Assembly (NCBI RefSeq): GCF_017640745.1
Contig: NZ_JAEPQA010000017.1
Location: 46,954 to 110,953 of the forward strand
Reading direction: 5' to 3'
Source: Nisaea sp.
Lineage (GTDB): Bacteria > Pseudomonadota > Alphaproteobacteria > Thalassobaculales > Thalassobaculaceae
DNA: 64,000 bases
Shown one piece after another: positions 34,395 to 43,267 of this stretch (positions are counted from its first letter, which is position 1; each line of letters starts with the position of its first letter). The translations under genes and the position numbers were made by a program. The notes beneath the pieces are model-generated. The model had not been told where the DNA came from and ran no database searches. It saw only the letters and a list, made by a program, of their open reading frames with translations.

Positions 34395-37136
34395 ATGATT
34401 TTTACTTATCCCCCTTTCGAGGGTCGTTCGGCTCAGGATTATCATTTGCACGTTTCAATAGAAAATTCTCCACATTCAGTTCCTTCCCGCACAGACAGTA
34501 AGGCGCGTACGGTCATGACCCGAGCTGCAACCGTGCTTTTCATCGATCCGTCGGTTCCCAATCCGGAACTGCTCGTCGCGGGGCTGGACCCGGAGACGAC
34601 GGTCCACCGGCTTACGGGTAAGGGCGATGCTCTGGCGGAGATCGCGTCCGTTGCATCAGGGCTGGCGCCGGTCGGCCGCATCGCAATCCTTGCTCATGGC
34701 GAGCCGGGCGCGATTTCGCTGTCGGGGCGGACGATCGACCGGTCTGCTCTCGCCGGCTCGGCCGATGATCTCGCGCGTCTCCGGTCCGCACTTTCTCGCG
34801 ATGCCGATGTCGTCCTGATGTCCTGCTCCACCGGCGCGGGCCTCCAGGGACTGGCCTTTGTCGACGGCCTCGAGGCCGGGCTCGGCGTACCTGTGCATGC
34901 GTCGCAAACCGATCTCGGTGGCGATGCCGGCTGGGACGGGCTCGCGCGCGCCGCGACGATCTTCGCCCCGACGGCGCTCGCCTCTTATTCGGCGCGGCTG
35001 GCTGTCCACGTTGGTCTTCCCTCCGATGAACTCATCACGGGCAGCAACTCCGACGATTCGCTCGACGGCGCCGGCGGCAACGACACGATCAGCGGCCTCG
35101 GCGGCAACGACACGATCTCCGGCGGTGCCGACGACGACGAGATCTCGGCGGGCTCCGGAAACGACATCATCTACGGCGGTGACGGCAACGACACGATCAG
35201 CGGCCTCGGCGGCAACGACATACTTTACGGCAACGCAGGCGACGATCTCATCGGCGGCGGCAACGCGAACGAAGTCGTCTATGGCGGCACCGGAAACGAC
35301 GCGATTTACGTTCAGGGCGGCAACGACCTGATCTATGGCGGCGATGGAAACGACACCATCTCGACCGGGGATGGCGGCGACACGATCTATGGCGAAGCCG
35401 GCGATGACAGCATCATCCTCGCCGGAAGCGCCGAGGTCGATGGCGGCGTCGGGAACGACAGGATCTTCGGCTCGCTCGGTTCCGACACGATCAATGGCGG
35501 CGACGGCGACGATTCCATCACCGGCGGCGGCAGCCTCGATTTCATTCGCGGCGGGGCCGGCAACGATACCCTCCTCGGTGGCGCGTCGTCGGATAACCTG
35601 ACCGGAGAGGCCGGAAACGACATTCTCTCCGGCGGCGACGGCACCGACGCATTGTTCGGCGGGGACGGCAATGACAGCTATGTCGGGACCGTCGCCGAAA
35701 TCAACGGTGACACGATCAGCGGCCTTGCCGCCGGCGATGTCATTCAGATTACGGGCGACACGAGCTACGCGACCAGCCTGCATGCCTCAAGCATCGGCAG
35801 CACCCTGACCGTCGGCAGCAGCACGATCACCCTGACCAGTCCCGGAACCGGCCTCTACCTCTCGGGGGCGGCCTCGGGCGGCAACTCCATTATGACGGTG
35901 ACAAATACGGATCCCAACGCCTCCTCGGGATCGGTAAACTCTTCCTCGGGCGACAGCGGCCTTCCGAAGTCGAACCAGACGGCGGCGGACGTTGCCGGAA
36001 CCGCGTCCAGCTTCACGCTGGCGAACACTTCCGGCAGCCCCGCGACCGGCACGCTGGTCTCGGGTACCGGCAACGGCAACACGGTGACGGCAACCCTGCC
36101 GAGCGGCGTCTCCCTGATCAACAGCGGAACCGCCTCCGCGGTCGCAGGAAGTTCGGCCGGCACGACCCTGACGCAGCAGATCCAGGCCACGGAACAGTCC
36201 GTGAGCGCGCAAAACTTCCTGTCGGGGCACGGTCAGACCTTCACCAGCCAGATGGGCGGCACCCTGCTGGACGTACGGACGATTTCCTTTTCCGGCGGAA
36301 GCTCCGGGGCGACCGTCCAGCTGACGGGGCAGTCCGGAAGCGGTGGCGAGGCTTTCGTGATCGACACTTCGGGTTTTCCGGGCGGTTGCACTCTGCAGCT
36401 CGACAATATCGAGTTCGCGGCGATCGTGGGCAATGCGACAGTGAATGGCGGCGCGGGCCGGAATTACGTGGTCGGCGACGATGCGGCGCAGTTCATTTCT
36501 CTTGGCGCCGAGGACGACACGCTCGCGGGCGGCGCCGGGAACGATACCGTCGGCTCTTCCTGGGGCGAGGACATCGTCTACGGCAACCAGGGTGCGGACC
36601 TGGTGTTCGGCGGCGGCGGCCTCGACACGCTCTATGGCGGGCAGGGCGCGGATACGGTCCGCGGCGACAACGACAACGACGTGGTCTACGGCAACAAAGG
36701 CAATGACACCCTGTCCGGCGGCGGGAACGAGGACCTGCTCTTTGGCGGCCAGGACAATGACATTATCTACGGCAATGCCGGCAACGACAGTCTCCACGGC
36801 AATCTGGGCAACGACGCGCTCTATGGCGGTCAAGGCAATGACCTGGTGTATGGACAGTCAGGAGACGACTATCTCGCCGGCAATGCCGGCGACGACACGC
36901 TTTCCGGCGGGGCCGGCGCGGACACGTTCGTCTTCAGCTTCGGCGGCGGCAACGAGACGGTCAGCGACTTCGCTGCGGGAACGGACACGCTGGCTCTGGA
37001 GGCCGGGCTCGGCGTCAGTGGCGGCGTGGAGACCGGCGGCAATACTGTCGTCACCTTCTCGGACGGCGGCACGGTGACCCTGATCGGTGTCAACAAGACC
37101 GATGTCGCCGCCGCGACCGGCTGGGATCTCGGCTAG
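34395..37136 (+). CDS. DUF4347 / hemolysin-type calcium-binding (RTX) repeat protein
   Basis: 913 residues from ATG 34395 (GGGATAAAGCA upstream); a TTG at 34368 is less likely. N-terminal DUF4347: AATVLFIDPSVPNPELLVAG, RIAILAHGEPGAISLSGRTI, DVVLMSCSTGAGLQGLAFVD. Then RTX nonapeptides GGxGxDxU: block one at about 35040-35690, a Ser/Thr/Gly-rich beta stretch to about 36430, and block two at 36500-36925 (GGQGADTVRGDNDNDVVYGN). The end matches RTX tails (DTFVFSFGGGNETVSDFAAG). Such proteins leave by type I secretion and fold in external calcium. No ABC/HlyD genes lie nearby. Probably a surface or matrix protein. Confidence 0.93.
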   Translation: MIFTYPPFEGRSAQDYHLHVSIENSPHSVPSRTDSKARTVMTRAATVLFIDPSVPNPELLVAGLDPETTVHRLTGKGDALAEIASVASGLAPVGRIAILAHGEPGAISLSGRTIDRSALAGSADDLARLRSALSRDADVVLMSCSTGAGLQGLAFVDGLEAGLGVPVHASQTDLGGDAGWDGLARAATIFAPTALASYSARLAVHVGLPSDELITGSNSDDSLDGAGGNDTISGLGGNDTISGGADDDEISAGSGNDIIYGGDGNDTISGLGGNDILYGNAGDDLIGGGNANEVVYGGTGNDAIYVQGGNDLIYGGDGNDTISTGDGGDTIYGEAGDDSIILAGSAEVDGGVGNDRIFGSLGSDTINGGDGDDSITGGGSLDFIRGGAGNDTLLGGASSDNLTGEAGNDILSGGDGTDALFGGDGNDSYVGTVAEINGDTISGLAAGDVIQITGDTSYATSLHASSIGSTLTVGSSTITLTSPGTGLYLSGAASGGNSIMTVTNTDPNASSGSVNSSSGDSGLPKSNQTAADVAGTASSFTLANTSGSPATGTLVSGTGNGNTVTATLPSGVSLINSGTASAVAGSSAGTTLTQQIQATEQSVSAQNFLSGHGQTFTSQMGGTLLDVRTISFSGGSSGATVQLTGQSGSGGEAFVIDTSGFPGGCTLQLDNIEFAAIVGNATVNGGAGRNYVVGDDAAQFISLGAEDDTLAGGAGNDTVGSSWGEDIVYGNQGADLVFGGGGLDTLYGGQGADTVRGDNDNDVVYGNKGNDTLSGGGNEDLLFGGQDNDIIYGNAGNDSLHGNLGNDALYGGQGNDLVYGQSGDDYLAGNAGDDTLSGGAGADTFVFSFGGGNETVSDFAAGTDTLALEAGLGVSGGVETGGNTVVTFSDGGTVTLIGVNKTDVAAATGWDLG

Positions 37137-37217
37137 AACGCGTTCCGGTTAGAGAGATTGGCGGCGACGCGTGATCGGCGTAAAAGGCGCTGACCGAACA
37201 CACGCGGAGCCGCTGCC

Positions 37218-37688
37218 ATGACTTCCTCTGAAACCCGTTTCTCCGGTCTGACCCAGCTCGGCGGCGCGACCGAACTGCCGGCGAGCCCGGAGGAGGCGGT
37301 GCTGGAAAAGGTGCCGAACTCTATGGCCGACACGAACTATGTCGTCCGCTTCACGGCACCGGAATTCACCTCGCTCTGCCCGATGACCGGGCAGCCGGAT
37401 TTCGCCCATCTGATGATCGATTACGTGCCGGACGAATGGCTGGTGGAGAGCAAGTCGCTGAAGCTCTTCCTCGGCTCCTTCCGCAACCACGGCGCCTTTC
37501 ACGAGGATTGCACCGTCGGGATCGCGAAGCGGCTGGTCGAGGAGCTGAAGCCGCGATGGCTCAGGATCGGCGGCTACTGGTATCCGCGCGGCGGGATCCC
37601 GATCGACGTCTTCTTCCAGACCGGTCCGGTGCCGGAGGGCGTGTGGCTGCCGGACCAGGGCGTGCCGCCCTATCGCGGTAGGGGATAG
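37218..37688 (+). CDS. queF: NADPH-dependent 7-cyano-7-deazaguanine reductase QueF
   Basis: 156 residues, the short unimodular form. Catalytic C54 and D61 in [20 protein letters not shown], substrate-binding E77 in the QueF motif [20 protein letters not shown], and H95/E96 thereafter. It reduces preQ0 to preQ1 in queuosine synthesis. It stands alone: no queC/D/E nearby, and the 81-bp leader shows no obvious preQ1 riboswitch. Downstream is a palindromic repeat acting as the convergent boundary. Confidence 0.97.
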   Translation: MTSSETRFSGLTQLGGATELPASPEEAVLEKVPNSMADTNYVVRFTAPEFTSLCPMTGQPDFAHLMIDYVPDEWLVESKSLKLFLGSFRNHGAFHEDCTVGIAKRLVEELKPRWLRIGGYWYPRGGIPIDVFFQTGPVPEGVWLPDQGVPPYRGRG

Positions 37689-37700
37689 CTCTCCTGCATC

Positions 37701-37781
37701 GTCACCCCGGCGCAGGCCGGGGCCCAGAGGATCATGTGGTGGAGCCCGTCATCCCTGGGTACCGGCCTTCGCCGGTATGAC
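37701..37781. repeat. Composite palindromic (REP-like) repeat
   Basis: GTCACCCCGGCGCAGGCCGG then GGCCCAG, a spacer containing AGGATCAT, then GTCATCCCTGGGTACCGGCC then TTCGCCGGTATGAC. The spacer AGGATCAT and GCCCGTCATCCCTGGGT are shared with the copy after wrbA. It lies between the convergent 3' ends of queF and the acyl-CoA dehydrogenase gene, where it could form a two-way terminator hairpin. Confidence 0.85.
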
Positions 37782-37799
37782 GATTGAAGTTGGTTGCTC

Positions 37800-38942
37800 T
37801 TACGCAGCCGCATCCGAGAGCGCGGCGAAGCGCTCGAGATGGTGGTCGGTGTCGCCGAAGAGGTGATCGATCATCACCAGCCGCTTGGCGTAATGCGCGA
37901 CGGGAACCTCCCAGGTCATGCCGATGCCGCCATGGAGCTGGATCGCCTGCTCGCCGACGGCGCGGGCATATTGGCCGATCCCGGCCTTGGCGGCGCTCAC
38001 CGCGTGCTCGCGGATCTGCCGCGGCTCGTTCAGGCGTGCGGCGGCGAGGACGGCGAGGGATTTCGCCTGCTCCAGCGCGATCCGCATGTCGACGGCGCGG
38101 TGCTGAAGCACCTGGAACTGGCTGAGCGCACGGCCGAACTGCTTGCGGGTCTTCAGGTACTCGACCGTTGTGTCGACCGCGACCTCCATCGCCCCGACCG
38201 CCTCGCCGGCGAGCAGGACGATGGCGCGGGCCATCACTTCCTCGATCGCGGCGAAGCAGGCGCCCGGCGTTCCGAGCACGGCATCGGCGCCGACCTCGAC
38301 GCCGTCGAGCGCGATCTCGGCGACGTGGGTGCCGTCGATCGCGGGCGTGCCGTGAAGCTTCATGTTCGCGGCGCCCTTCTCGACCAGGAAGAGGCCGATG
38401 CCGTCCTCGTCGTCATGGTTGCCGGAGATCCTCGCGGAGACGATCAGCATGTCCGCGGAAGCGCCGTTCAGCACCACCGACTTGCGCCCGGTGAGCTTCC
38501 AGCCGCCGCCGGTCTTCTCCGCCGTGCAGCGCACATGGGCGGCTTCGTAGCGGCTGTCCGGCTCGCCATGGGCAAGAGCCAGCAGCATCTCGCCACCAAC
38601 CACGGCACCCAGCAGCGTTTCCTTCTGTTCGGGCGAACCGAGCAGCTCGACCAGGCCGCCGCCGAGCACGACGGTGGAGAGATAGGGCTCGACCACGAGG
38701 CCACGGCCCATCGCCTCGCCGAGGATCATCAGATCGATGCCGCCACCGCCGAGTCCGCCGAATTCCTCCGCGAACGGCACGCCGAGCATGCCGAGTTCGG
38801 CAAGCTGGCCCCAGACCTCTCGGGAGAAGCCTTCCTCACTGCCGGCGATCTTCTGGCGGGTCTCGAAATCATAGGTCTCGCGCACCAGACGCTCGACCGT
38901 ATCCTTGAGCATGCGCTGCTCTTCGCTGAGCGAAAAATCCAT
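37800..38942 (-). CDS. Acyl-CoA dehydrogenase
   Basis: 380 residues from ATG 38942; the frame is open further upstream over the neighbouring gene. Start MDFSLSEEQRMLKDTVERLV, then GMLGVPFAEEFGGLGGGGID, LALAHGEPDSRYEAAHV (FAD region), LTGRKSVVLNGASADMLIVS, and C-terminal YLKTRKQFGRALSQFQVLQH plus QLHGGIGMTWEVPVAHYAKR. It is a FAD enzyme oxidising an acyl-CoA to an enoyl-CoA. Last gene of a three-gene minus-strand unit with another dehydrogenase and a thiolase. The pairing of two diverged dehydrogenases suggests a heterodimeric enzyme, as in steroid side-chain or medium-chain degradation. Confidence 0.93.
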   Translation of the reverse strand: MDFSLSEEQRMLKDTVERLVRETYDFETRQKIAGSEEGFSREVWGQLAELGMLGVPFAEEFGGLGGGGIDLMILGEAMGRGLVVEPYLSTVVLGGGLVELLGSPEQKETLLGAVVGGEMLLALAHGEPDSRYEAAHVRCTAEKTGGGWKLTGRKSVVLNGASADMLIVSARISGNHDDEDGIGLFLVEKGAANMKLHGTPAIDGTHVAEIALDGVEVGADAVLGTPGACFAAIEEVMARAIVLLAGEAVGAMEVAVDTTVEYLKTRKQFGRALSQFQVLQHRAVDMRIALEQAKSLAVLAAARLNEPRQIREHAVSAAKAGIGQYARAVGEQAIQLHGGIGMTWEVPVAHYAKRLVMIDHLFGDTDHHLERFAALSDAAA

Positions 38943-38955
38943 TTCCTGTAATCCC

Positions 38956-40155
38956 TTAGAGTCCGAGCCCGGCCTTGGCGATGATGTTCTTCTGGATCTC
39001 GTTCGACCCGCCATAGATGCTGAGCTTGCGCATGTTGAAATATTGCTGGGCGATCGGCGCGGCATAGTCCGGGCCGACCGGTTCCCCGTTGAAACCCTCA
39101 TCCAGCGCTTCCGACTGGAACGGGATCGCGTACGGGCCGATCGCGCGCCTCGCGAGGTCGGTAATCTCCTGACGAATCTCGGTGCCGCGGATCTTAAGGA
39201 TCGAGCTTTCCAGCCCCGGTGCGCCGCCGGACTGCACCTCGGCCAGCACCCGCAGGTTGGTCATCTCATGCGCCATCAGGTCGATCTCGACCTTGGCGAT
39301 CCGGTTGCGGAACAGCGGGTCCTCGATCAGCGGGCGGCCGTTCTTCACCTGGTCCCGGGCGATGGCTTTGAGATGCAGCAGCGCCGCCTTGGAGGAGCCG
39401 ACATTGGCGATGCCGGTGCGCTCGTGGGTCAGCAGGTACTTGGCGTAGGTCCAGCCCTTGTTTTCCTCGCCGACGAGGTTTTCGGCCGGGACCTTCACAT
39501 TGTCGAACCAGACCTCGTTCACCTCGTGCTCGCCCTCGAGCAGGATGATCGGACGCACGGTGACGCCCGGCGTTTCCATGTCGATCAGCAGGAAGGAAAT
39601 GCCTTCCTGCGGCTTCGCCGCGTTCGGGTTCGTGCGCACGAGGCAGAAGATCTTGTCGGCATACTGGCCGAGCGTCGTCCAGGTCTTCTGGCCGTTGACG
39701 ATGTAATGGTCGCCCTCGCGCACCGCGCTGGTACGCAGCGAGGCGAGATCGGAGCCGGAGCCCGGCTCGGAATAGCCCTGACACCACCAGTCGGTCAGGT
39801 CGAGGATGCGCGGCAAGTAGTAATCCTTCTGCGCCTGGCTGCCGAATTTCATGATCACCGGGGCGACCATGTTGACGCCGAACGGCAAGGTCCGCGGCGC
39901 GCCGTAGGCGTAGCATTCCTCCTCGAAGATATGCTTCTGCACCGGCGTCCAGCCTGGGCCGCCGAATTCCTTCGGCCAGTTCGAGCCGAGCCAGCCCTGC
40001 TCGGAAAGCGCCTTGTGCCAGCGGAAATAATCGTCCTTCACCAGACGTTTGCCGCCCTTGATCTTGGCGCGGAGGTCGTCGGGCACGCCGGCCTTCAGGA
40101 AGGCGCGCACCTCGTCGCGGAACGCCAGTTCCTCCGGGGTGAAGTTCAAGTCCAT
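38956..40155 (-). CDS. Acyl-CoA dehydrogenase
   Basis: 399 residues. MDLNFTPEELAFRDEVRAFL, WLGSNWPKEFGGPGWTPVQK, QGYSEPGSGSDLASLRTSA (FAD and substrate region), IVNGQKTWTTLGQYADKIFC, and C-terminal ILKIRGTEIRQEITDLARRA and LSIYGGSNEIQKNIIAKAGL. It lies 13 bp after the thiolase and 13 bp before the second dehydrogenase, so the three are co-transcribed. The substrate chain is not deducible from sequence. Confidence 0.94.
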   Translation of the reverse strand: MDLNFTPEELAFRDEVRAFLKAGVPDDLRAKIKGGKRLVKDDYFRWHKALSEQGWLGSNWPKEFGGPGWTPVQKHIFEEECYAYGAPRTLPFGVNMVAPVIMKFGSQAQKDYYLPRILDLTDWWCQGYSEPGSGSDLASLRTSAVREGDHYIVNGQKTWTTLGQYADKIFCLVRTNPNAAKPQEGISFLLIDMETPGVTVRPIILLEGEHEVNEVWFDNVKVPAENLVGEENKGWTYAKYLLTHERTGIANVGSSKAALLHLKAIARDQVKNGRPLIEDPLFRNRIAKVEIDLMAHEMTNLRVLAEVQSGGAPGLESSILKIRGTEIRQEITDLARRAIGPYAIPFQSEALDEGFNGEPVGPDYAAPIAQQYFNMRKLSIYGGSNEIQKNIIAKAGLGL

Positions 40156-40168
40156 ATCGTCTGCTCCC

Positions 40169-41350
40169 TTACGCCACTTCGAAGAGGCCGGCGACGCCCA
40201 TGCCGCCGCCGACGCACATCGTGGTCACTACATATTTGGCGCCACGGCGCCTGCCCTCGATGAGGGCGTGCCCGACCATCCGCGAGCCGGTCATCCCGTA
40301 GGGATGGCCGATCGAGATCGAGCCGCCGTTGACGTTCAGTTTCTCGTCCGGAATGCCGAGTTTATCGCGGCAATAGAGAACCTGGGAGGCAAAGGCCTCG
40401 TTCAGTTCCCAGAGATCGATGTCGTCCACCTTGAGGCCGTTCCGCTCAAGAAGACGCGGCACGGCGAAGACCGGGCCGATCCCCATCTCGTCCGGCTCGC
40501 ATCCGGCCGTCGCGAGGCCGCGGAAGATACCGAGCGGGGTGAGGTTGCGCTGCTCGGCGAGCTTCGCGTCCATGATGACGCAGGCCGAGGCGCCGTCGGA
40601 GAGCTGGCTGGCATTCCCCGCGGTGATGAAATGTCCTGCGCCGCGCACCGGCTCGAGACCGGCGAGGCTTTCGAACGTGGTGCCGGGCCTATTGCACTCG
40701 TCTTTCGTCAGCGTGACCGTCTCGCGGGAGGTCTCGCCGGTTTCCCGGTTCTTCACCAGCTTCTCGACGGTGATCGGAACGATCTCCTCGTCGAACTTGC
40801 CGGCTTCCTGACCGGCGGCGGTGCGCCGCTGGCTCCGCACGGCATATTCGTCCTGCGCCTCGCGGGAGATGCCGTAGCGCTCGGCGACCAGATCGGCAGT
40901 CTCGATCATGGAATGATAGAGTTCGGGCTTGTGCTCCATCAGCCAGGGCTCCTCGAGCCGGGTCTGGTTGAGGTTGGCCTGGGTCAGGCTGATGGATTCG
41001 ACGCCGCCCGCCGCCATCACCGGCACGCCGTCGACGATGACGCGCTGCGCCGCCATGGCGATGGCCTGCAGGCCGGAGGAGCAGAAACGGTTCACGGTGA
41101 CGCCGCCGGCCGAGACCGGCAGTCCGGCGCGGATCGCGGAAAGCCGGGCGATGTTCTTGCCGGTCGCGGCCTCGGGCAGGCCGCAGCCGAGGATCACGTC
41201 CTCGATTTCGCCCGGCTCGACCGCCGCGCGCTGGACCGCGTGGGCCAGCGCATGGCCGGCCATGGTCGCGCCGTGGGTGTCGTTGAACGCGCCGCGAAAG
41301 GACTTCGCCAGCCCGGTTCGGGCAGTCGACAGAATGACGGCTTCCTTCAC
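40169..41350 (-). CDS. Acetyl-CoA C-acyltransferase (thiolase)
   Basis: 393 residues. Nucleophile C90 in [37 protein letters not shown]; catalytic His in [20 protein letters not shown]; and C-terminal [15 protein letters not shown]. It releases acetyl-CoA from 3-ketoacyl-CoA in beta-oxidation, or acts in reverse. First gene of the thiolase-dehydrogenase-dehydrogenase unit. A hydratase/hydroxyacyl dehydrogenase for the middle steps is not in the window. Confidence 0.95.
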   Translation of the reverse strand: MKEAVILSTARTGLAKSFRGAFNDTHGATMAGHALAHAVQRAAVEPGEIEDVILGCGLPEAATGKNIARLSAIRAGLPVSAGGVTVNRFCSSGLQAIAMAAQRVIVDGVPVMAAGGVESISLTQANLNQTRLEEPWLMEHKPELYHSMIETADLVAERYGISREAQDEYAVRSQRRTAAGQEAGKFDEEIVPITVEKLVKNRETGETSRETVTLTKDECNRPGTTFESLAGLEPVRGAGHFITAGNASQLSDGASACVIMDAKLAEQRNLTPLGIFRGLATAGCEPDEMGIGPVFAVPRLLERNGLKVDDIDLWELNEAFASQVLYCRDKLGIPDEKLNVNGGSISIGHPYGMTGSRMVGHALIEGRRRGAKYVVTTMCVGGGMGVAGLFEVA

Positions 41351-41447
41351 CGTTTCCTCCCATTCGTTTTGTTATGTCATATCGAACGGAGGGGGAGAGC
41401 GACAAGTCTTTTCGAAATTCAGTTTCGCTTGGCGAAACAAGGCGCCG

Positions 41448-42251
41448 TCAATAGGGCTCCGGGATCCGGACGCCGTAGCGCGGTCCGTCCTGGGGGGCGC
41501 CCTTGATGGTCTCGCGCGGGGGCAGCGTCGGGGCCTCGAACGGGATCGGCTTGTAGTCGAACTGAGCGAGAAGATGGGTGATCAGGTTCAGCCGCGCCCG
41601 CTTCTTGTCGTTCGCATCGATGATGAACCAGGGCGTATCCGGTGTGTGGGTGTCGCGCAGCATCTCGTCATAGGCGATGGAATATTCGTCCCAGCGCCGA
41701 AAGGACTCAATGTCCATCGCGCTCAGCTTCCAGTGCTTCGTCGGGTCGGTGATGCGCGAGAAGAAGCGTCTTTCCTGCTCCTCCTGGTCGACATGGAGGA
41801 AATACTTGATCAGCTTGATTCCCGTCTCCGCGACCTCGCGCTCGAAGAAGGAGATGGTACGGAGAAAATGCTCGACGCGCTCCATTTCGGTGAAGCCCAT
41901 GATCCTTTCGACGCCGGCCCGGTTGTACCAGGAGCGATCGAAGAGAACGATCTCGCCGGCAGAGGGGAAATGCTGGATATACCGCTGGACGTAGAGCTGG
42001 GTCTTCTCGCGCTCCGACGGCGCGGGCAGGGCGACGACCCTGAAGACACGCGGGCTCACGCGTTCGGTGATGCGCTTTATGACCCCACCCTTTCCGGCGG
42101 CGTCCCGGCCTTCGAACACGACGATGGCACGCTCGCCCGTTGCCTTGACCCAGGTCTGCAGGCGGCAGAGTTCGACCTGCAGGTCATAGAGCGCCTTCTC
42201 ATAGGCCTTGCGGCCGAGTTTCCGGTGTTTGCCGCCGCTGCCCTTGGCCAT
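41448..42251 (-). CDS. ppk2: Polyphosphate kinase 2 (PPK2 family)
   Basis: 267 residues, the single-domain class. Walker A GRDAAGKGGVIKRITE, lid and Walker B region EIVLFDRSWYNRAGVERIMG, FLHVDQEEQERRFFSRITDP, HWKLSAMDIESFRRWDEYSI, and FIIDANDKKRARLNLITHLL. It transfers phosphate between polyphosphate and nucleoside diphosphates (GDP or ADP). The second Walker region and the KHWKLS motif fit class I (NDP-phosphorylating). It is monocistronic, close to the convergence with the thiolase operon. Confidence 0.95.
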   Translation of the reverse strand: MAKGSGGKHRKLGRKAYEKALYDLQVELCRLQTWVKATGERAIVVFEGRDAAGKGGVIKRITERVSPRVFRVVALPAPSEREKTQLYVQRYIQHFPSAGEIVLFDRSWYNRAGVERIMGFTEMERVEHFLRTISFFEREVAETGIKLIKYFLHVDQEEQERRFFSRITDPTKHWKLSAMDIESFRRWDEYSIAYDEMLRDTHTPDTPWFIIDANDKKRARLNLITHLLAQFDYKPIPFEAPTLPPRETIKGAPQDGPRYGVRIPEPY

Positions 42252-42584
42252 GGGATCTCCTTTGGCTGCCGTTCGAATTAGATCACGCGTGGGAGCCGTC
42301 TGTCAGCCACCGGAAGAACCCGCCCGGGAATGGCGGAAACCGCAATGCCGGATTGCGAAACGTGTATGGCTTAAGGCGTGAAAGATACGTCCGGAGTCAC
42401 TATTTGTTAGGAGCTGCTGTTTAGTCTGGGAAACCGGATCCGCCGCTGCGCGGGGTTGGGTGCCTTCCACTCTGATATCCCCGGGGAAACGTGTTCCTGG
42501 GAATACTGATCCTCTGGATCAGGGAAGGTCGGAATTGGCCGGTGGCGGGATCGACTGTTTACTCCTCGTCCTCTAGAGGTTGTT
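42252..42584. other. Intergenic region with hairpin-forming segments
   Basis: 333 bp between ppk2 and the small plus-strand gene. Within 42460-42530 there are two hairpins: CCC..GGAA-acgtg-TTCC.GGG near 42480-42505 and CTGATCC-TCT-GGATCAG at 42508-42524. This could be a structured leader or a small RNA; no Rfam family was recognised with confidence. A strong ribosome binding site AGAGG lies at its right end before the GTG. Confidence 0.4.
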
Positions 42585-42791
42585 GTGGACCAAAGTACGA
42601 TTAGCATGATCGAAGACGCCTATTTCGAGACTGTGGCGGAGTCGTTCGATCGCGGCTTGTCGCCCCTCAAAGCCCACATGGAAGGCGTCGTCGCGGCGGC
42701 GATGCTGCTCTCGGCGGTCGAGGGGGTCGAGGACGAAGAGGCTCGCAAGCAGGTCATGGATCTGGGCCTGCGGCCGCGCGAGGACGACTGA
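42585..42791 (+). CDS. Small acidic hypothetical protein
   Basis: 68 residues with a GTG start at 42585, preceded by AGAGGTTGTT (good ribosome binding site). Unrecognised. It reads MDQSTISMIEDAYFETVAES then FDRGLSPLKAHMEGVVAAAM, a helical, acidic protein without membrane segment. The end DLGLRPREDD is charged. It is a plausible cytosolic small protein. It abuts the DUF123 gene on the other strand. Confidence 0.6.
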   Translation: MDQSTISMIEDAYFETVAESFDRGLSPLKAHMEGVVAAAMLLSAVEGVEDEEARKQVMDLGLRPREDD

Positions 42792-43265
42792 TCAGTCCTC
42801 GGGGGACGCCTGGAACCTGATCAGGTGCGACCTGCAGGTGCTGCAGTCGCTGCTACCGAATCCCGGAACAGGTACACAAAAAGAGGAACATTCGAGCAGC
42901 CTGGCGGTCAGGTCGCATTCCGTGAGCGATCTGAAGGCCAGACCGGCTCGATCATCCGCATGCGCGGTAATCTGGTCTATATGCCAGCGTAGCTGACCGT
43001 TTCCGCGGAGGTGTCGGCCGAGGCGGGCCTTCAGGCCACCAGGCCCCTTTGCGCTCCCGGAATATACGTAGAGACCTGACGGCAGACGGGACTCGCGTTT
43101 TCCAATCCTAACGAGCAGCGGCGATCGAAGCCGCAGAAGAAGCAGGTAACTGCCCGGATCCGAATCAAGCGTTTCGTCTGTGCGGTGAACGATGCCGGTG
43201 TCCGGGACCCGCGTCCGGACGGCCTCTATCAGGCCGTCGAGAGCTGTCCCGGACACCGGCTTCAT
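42792..43265 (-). CDS. DUF123 / GIY-YIG-like protein
   Basis: 157 residues. DUF123 signature: GSYLLLLRLRSPLLVRIGKR, LPSGLYVYSGSAKGPGGLKA, RLGRHLRGNGQLRWHIDQIT. The C-terminal part holds conserved Cys residues (ECDLTARLLECSSFCVPVPG, SSDCSTCRSHLI). DUF123 is related to GIY-YIG nucleases and in archaea is fused to endonuclease III, so a DNA-repair role is possible. The start lies 2 bp after the malate synthase stop: tight co-transcription with glcB, though no functional link is known. Confidence 0.87.
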   Translation of the reverse strand: MKPVSGTALDGLIEAVRTRVPDTGIVHRTDETLDSDPGSYLLLLRLRSPLLVRIGKRESRLPSGLYVYSGSAKGPGGLKARLGRHLRGNGQLRWHIDQITAHADDRAGLAFRSLTECDLTARLLECSSFCVPVPGFGSSDCSTCRSHLIRFQASPED

Positions 43266-43267
43266 CG

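Noticed and set aside
34656..36833. Two minus-strand frames of 375 and 348 codons over the RTX gene
   Set aside because: Antisense images of the Gly/Asp repeats, giving Val/Ala-rich low-complexity peptides.
35032..36930. Tandem short DNA repeats suggestive of a CRISPR array
   Set aside because: The repetition follows the RTX nonapeptide codons, has no constant repeat with unique spacers, and no cas genes are present.
37137..37217. preQ1 riboswitch before queF
   Set aside because: Only 81 bp with no recognisable aptamer hairpin and A-rich tail; no conserved core was seen.
38943..39101. Longer N-terminus for the acyl-CoA dehydrogenase at 37800
   Set aside because: The extension overlaps the preceding dehydrogenase gene in another frame and is Ser/Arg-rich; the family start MDFSLSEEQ is at 38942.
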